Shown here: in pieces, positions 63,176 to 64,000 of the stretch
Layout: each line of letters starts with the position of its first letter
Position numbering within the stretch: position 1 is the first letter of the stretch
NCBI RefSeq assembly: GCF_000335475.2
Contig: NZ_ANAH02000066.1
Coordinates: 682,001 to 746,000 of the forward strand
Reading direction: 5' to 3'
DNA length: 64,000 nucleotides
Source: Cystobacter fuscus DSM 2262
Lineage (GTDB): Bacteria > Myxococcota > Myxococcia > Myxococcales > Myxococcaceae
Translations under genes and position numbers: made by a program
The notes under the pieces: generated by a model
The model's database searches: none
The model's input: the letters and a program-made list of their open reading frames with translations, nothing else
What the model was told of the DNA's origin: nothing

Positions 63176-64000
63176 AGCCCCTCACGGCGGACACCTACGT
63201 GGAGGGCGTGCGCTCGGGTGATCGCGCCGTGCTCGCCCGGGCCATCACCCTGGTGGAGAGCGAGCACCCGCGTCACGCGGCGCTCGCGCAGGAGGTGCTC
63301 GCGCGGCTGCTGCCCCATACGGGAGGCAGCCAGCGCGTGGGCATCAGCGGCGTGCCGGGCGTGGGCAAGAGCACGTTCATCGATGCCCTGGGCATGCACC
63401 TGGTGGGGGAGGGAAGGCGCGTCGCGGTGCTCGCCATCGACCCGTCCAGCACCGTCACCGGCGGAAGCATCCTGGGCGACAAGACGCGCATGGCCCGGCT
63501 GTCACGCGAGCCCTCGGCCTACATCCGCCCGAGTCCCTCGAGTGGCACCCTGGGCGGCGTGGCGCGCAAGACGCGCGAGACGTTGCTCCTGTGCGAGGCC
63601 GCCGGCTTCGACGTGGTACTGGTGGAGACGGTGGGGGTGGGGCAGTCGGAGACGGTCGTCACGGACCTGGTGGACTTCTACCTGGTGCTCATGCTCGCCG
63701 GCGCGGGCGACGAGCTGCAGGGCATCAAACGCGGCATCCTGGAAGTGGCGGACATGGTCGCCATCAACAAGGCGGATGGGGACAACGCGCCCCGGGCCAC
63801 GCGGGCCCAGGCCCAGTACCGCGCCGCCCTGCACCTCATGCGCGCGGGCGCCGAGCCCGAGGTCCTCACGTGCAGCGCCCTGGAGGGCACGGGCATCACC
63901 GCGCTGTGGTCCTCCATCGAGAAGCAGCTCGGCACACGCTCGGCGTCCGGGGAGCTCGCGCGCCGTCGGCGGGCCCAGCAGGTGGACTGGATGTGGGCGA
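63172..64000 (+). CDS. meaB: Methylmalonyl-CoA mutase-associated GTPase, 3' end cut
   Basis: The frame from GTG 63172, in a GTGA overlap with mutB, runs off the window's right edge; 276 residues are visible. The P-loop is GVPGVGKS (K66, S67) with DPSS in the ATAAT-like [12 protein letters not shown] segment, then [13 protein letters not shown] and the NKAD guanine motif. This is MeaB, a G3E GTPase that protects the mutase and gates cofactor delivery. Most of the protein is present; about 50 residues are missing. Confidence 0.92.
   Translation, partial: MKPLTADTYVEGVRSGDRAVLARAITLVESEHPRHAALAQEVLARLLPHTGGSQRVGISGVPGVGKSTFIDALGMHLVGEGRRVAVLAIDPSSTVTGGSILGDKTRMARLSREPSAYIRPSPSSGTLGGVARKTRETLLLCEAAGFDVVLVETVGVGQSETVVTDLVDFYLVLMLAGAGDELQGIKRGILEVADMVAINKADGDNAPRATRAQAQYRAALHLMRAGAEPEVLTCSALEGTGITALWSSIEKQLGTRSASGELARRRRAQQVDWMWA

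Overview
This 64 kb window is high-GC bacterial chromosome with tightly packed genes. Several families point to a myxobacterium of the Cystobacterineae (Archangium, Cystobacter or Myxococcus-like): a DUF2381 protein, a double-CXXCG SitI6-type immunity protein, myxobacterial PilZ proteins, a bacterial PH-domain protein, many lipoproteins, and overlapping GTGA or TGATG gene junctions. I see no insertion sequence, phage, plasmid or CRISPR array. Both ends cut a gene: an unrecognised protein on the left and meaB on the right.

Layout. 0-8.6 kb: an unknown partial protein and a small protein; a coupled M16 peptidase pair with an RluA-type pseudouridine synthase; then a minus-strand run of a zinc-ribbon protein, an envelope protein, a lipoprotein and a site-2 protease with TPRs. 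8.8-13 kb: MlaE-MlaF-MlaD lipid transport genes and a PfkB kinase; this MlaD carries a long helical region and a barrel-like C-terminus. 13-24.4 kb: accessory-type genes including PilZ, a phosphoesterase, two Uma2 endonuclease-like proteins, the orphan SitI6-type immunity protein, an HxlR/dehydrogenase divergon, a geranylgeranyl-reductase-type flavoprotein, a Sel1-like lipoprotein, a PH-domain protein, an Asp-box propeller lipoprotein, and DUF2381 with a lipoprotein. 24.4-38.3 kb: a eukaryote-like SET protein, RecQ, psd-hisS, miaA, a flavoprotein-receiver fusion, a receiver-GGDEF cyclase, a TPR protein, tRNA-Leu, a receiver-cupin protein and RsmB. 38.3-43.6 kb: two identical tRNA-Ala genes with duplicated terminators, a prenyl diphosphate synthase, FbaB, a TolC-family protein and MlaC. 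43.6-50.2 kb: a probable sphingolipid locus with serine palmitoyltransferase, a GNAT-like acyltransferase, and a divergent MMPL transporter with a PAP2 enzyme. 50.2-64 kb: an aminotransferase, a methyltransferase, HMG-CoA lyase, a MepA-like endopeptidase with LysM, DUF1206, a V4R-like protein facing a heme-oxygenase-fold protein, PilZ, a DsbA-like protein, and mutA-mutB-meaB.

Functional themes. (1) Envelope lipids: Mla/MCE transport in two places, psd, and the sphingolipid locus. (2) Signalling: a diguanylate cyclase with an inhibitory site, two PilZ proteins, and two unusual receiver fusions. (3) Carbon flow from branched-chain amino acids: HMG-CoA lyase and methylmalonyl-CoA mutase. The best leads for something poorly described are the barrel-tailed MlaD, the sphingolipid locus, the SET protein, the receiver fusions and the V4R/heme-oxygenase-fold pair. 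Everything here rests on reading the sequence; no database search was run.
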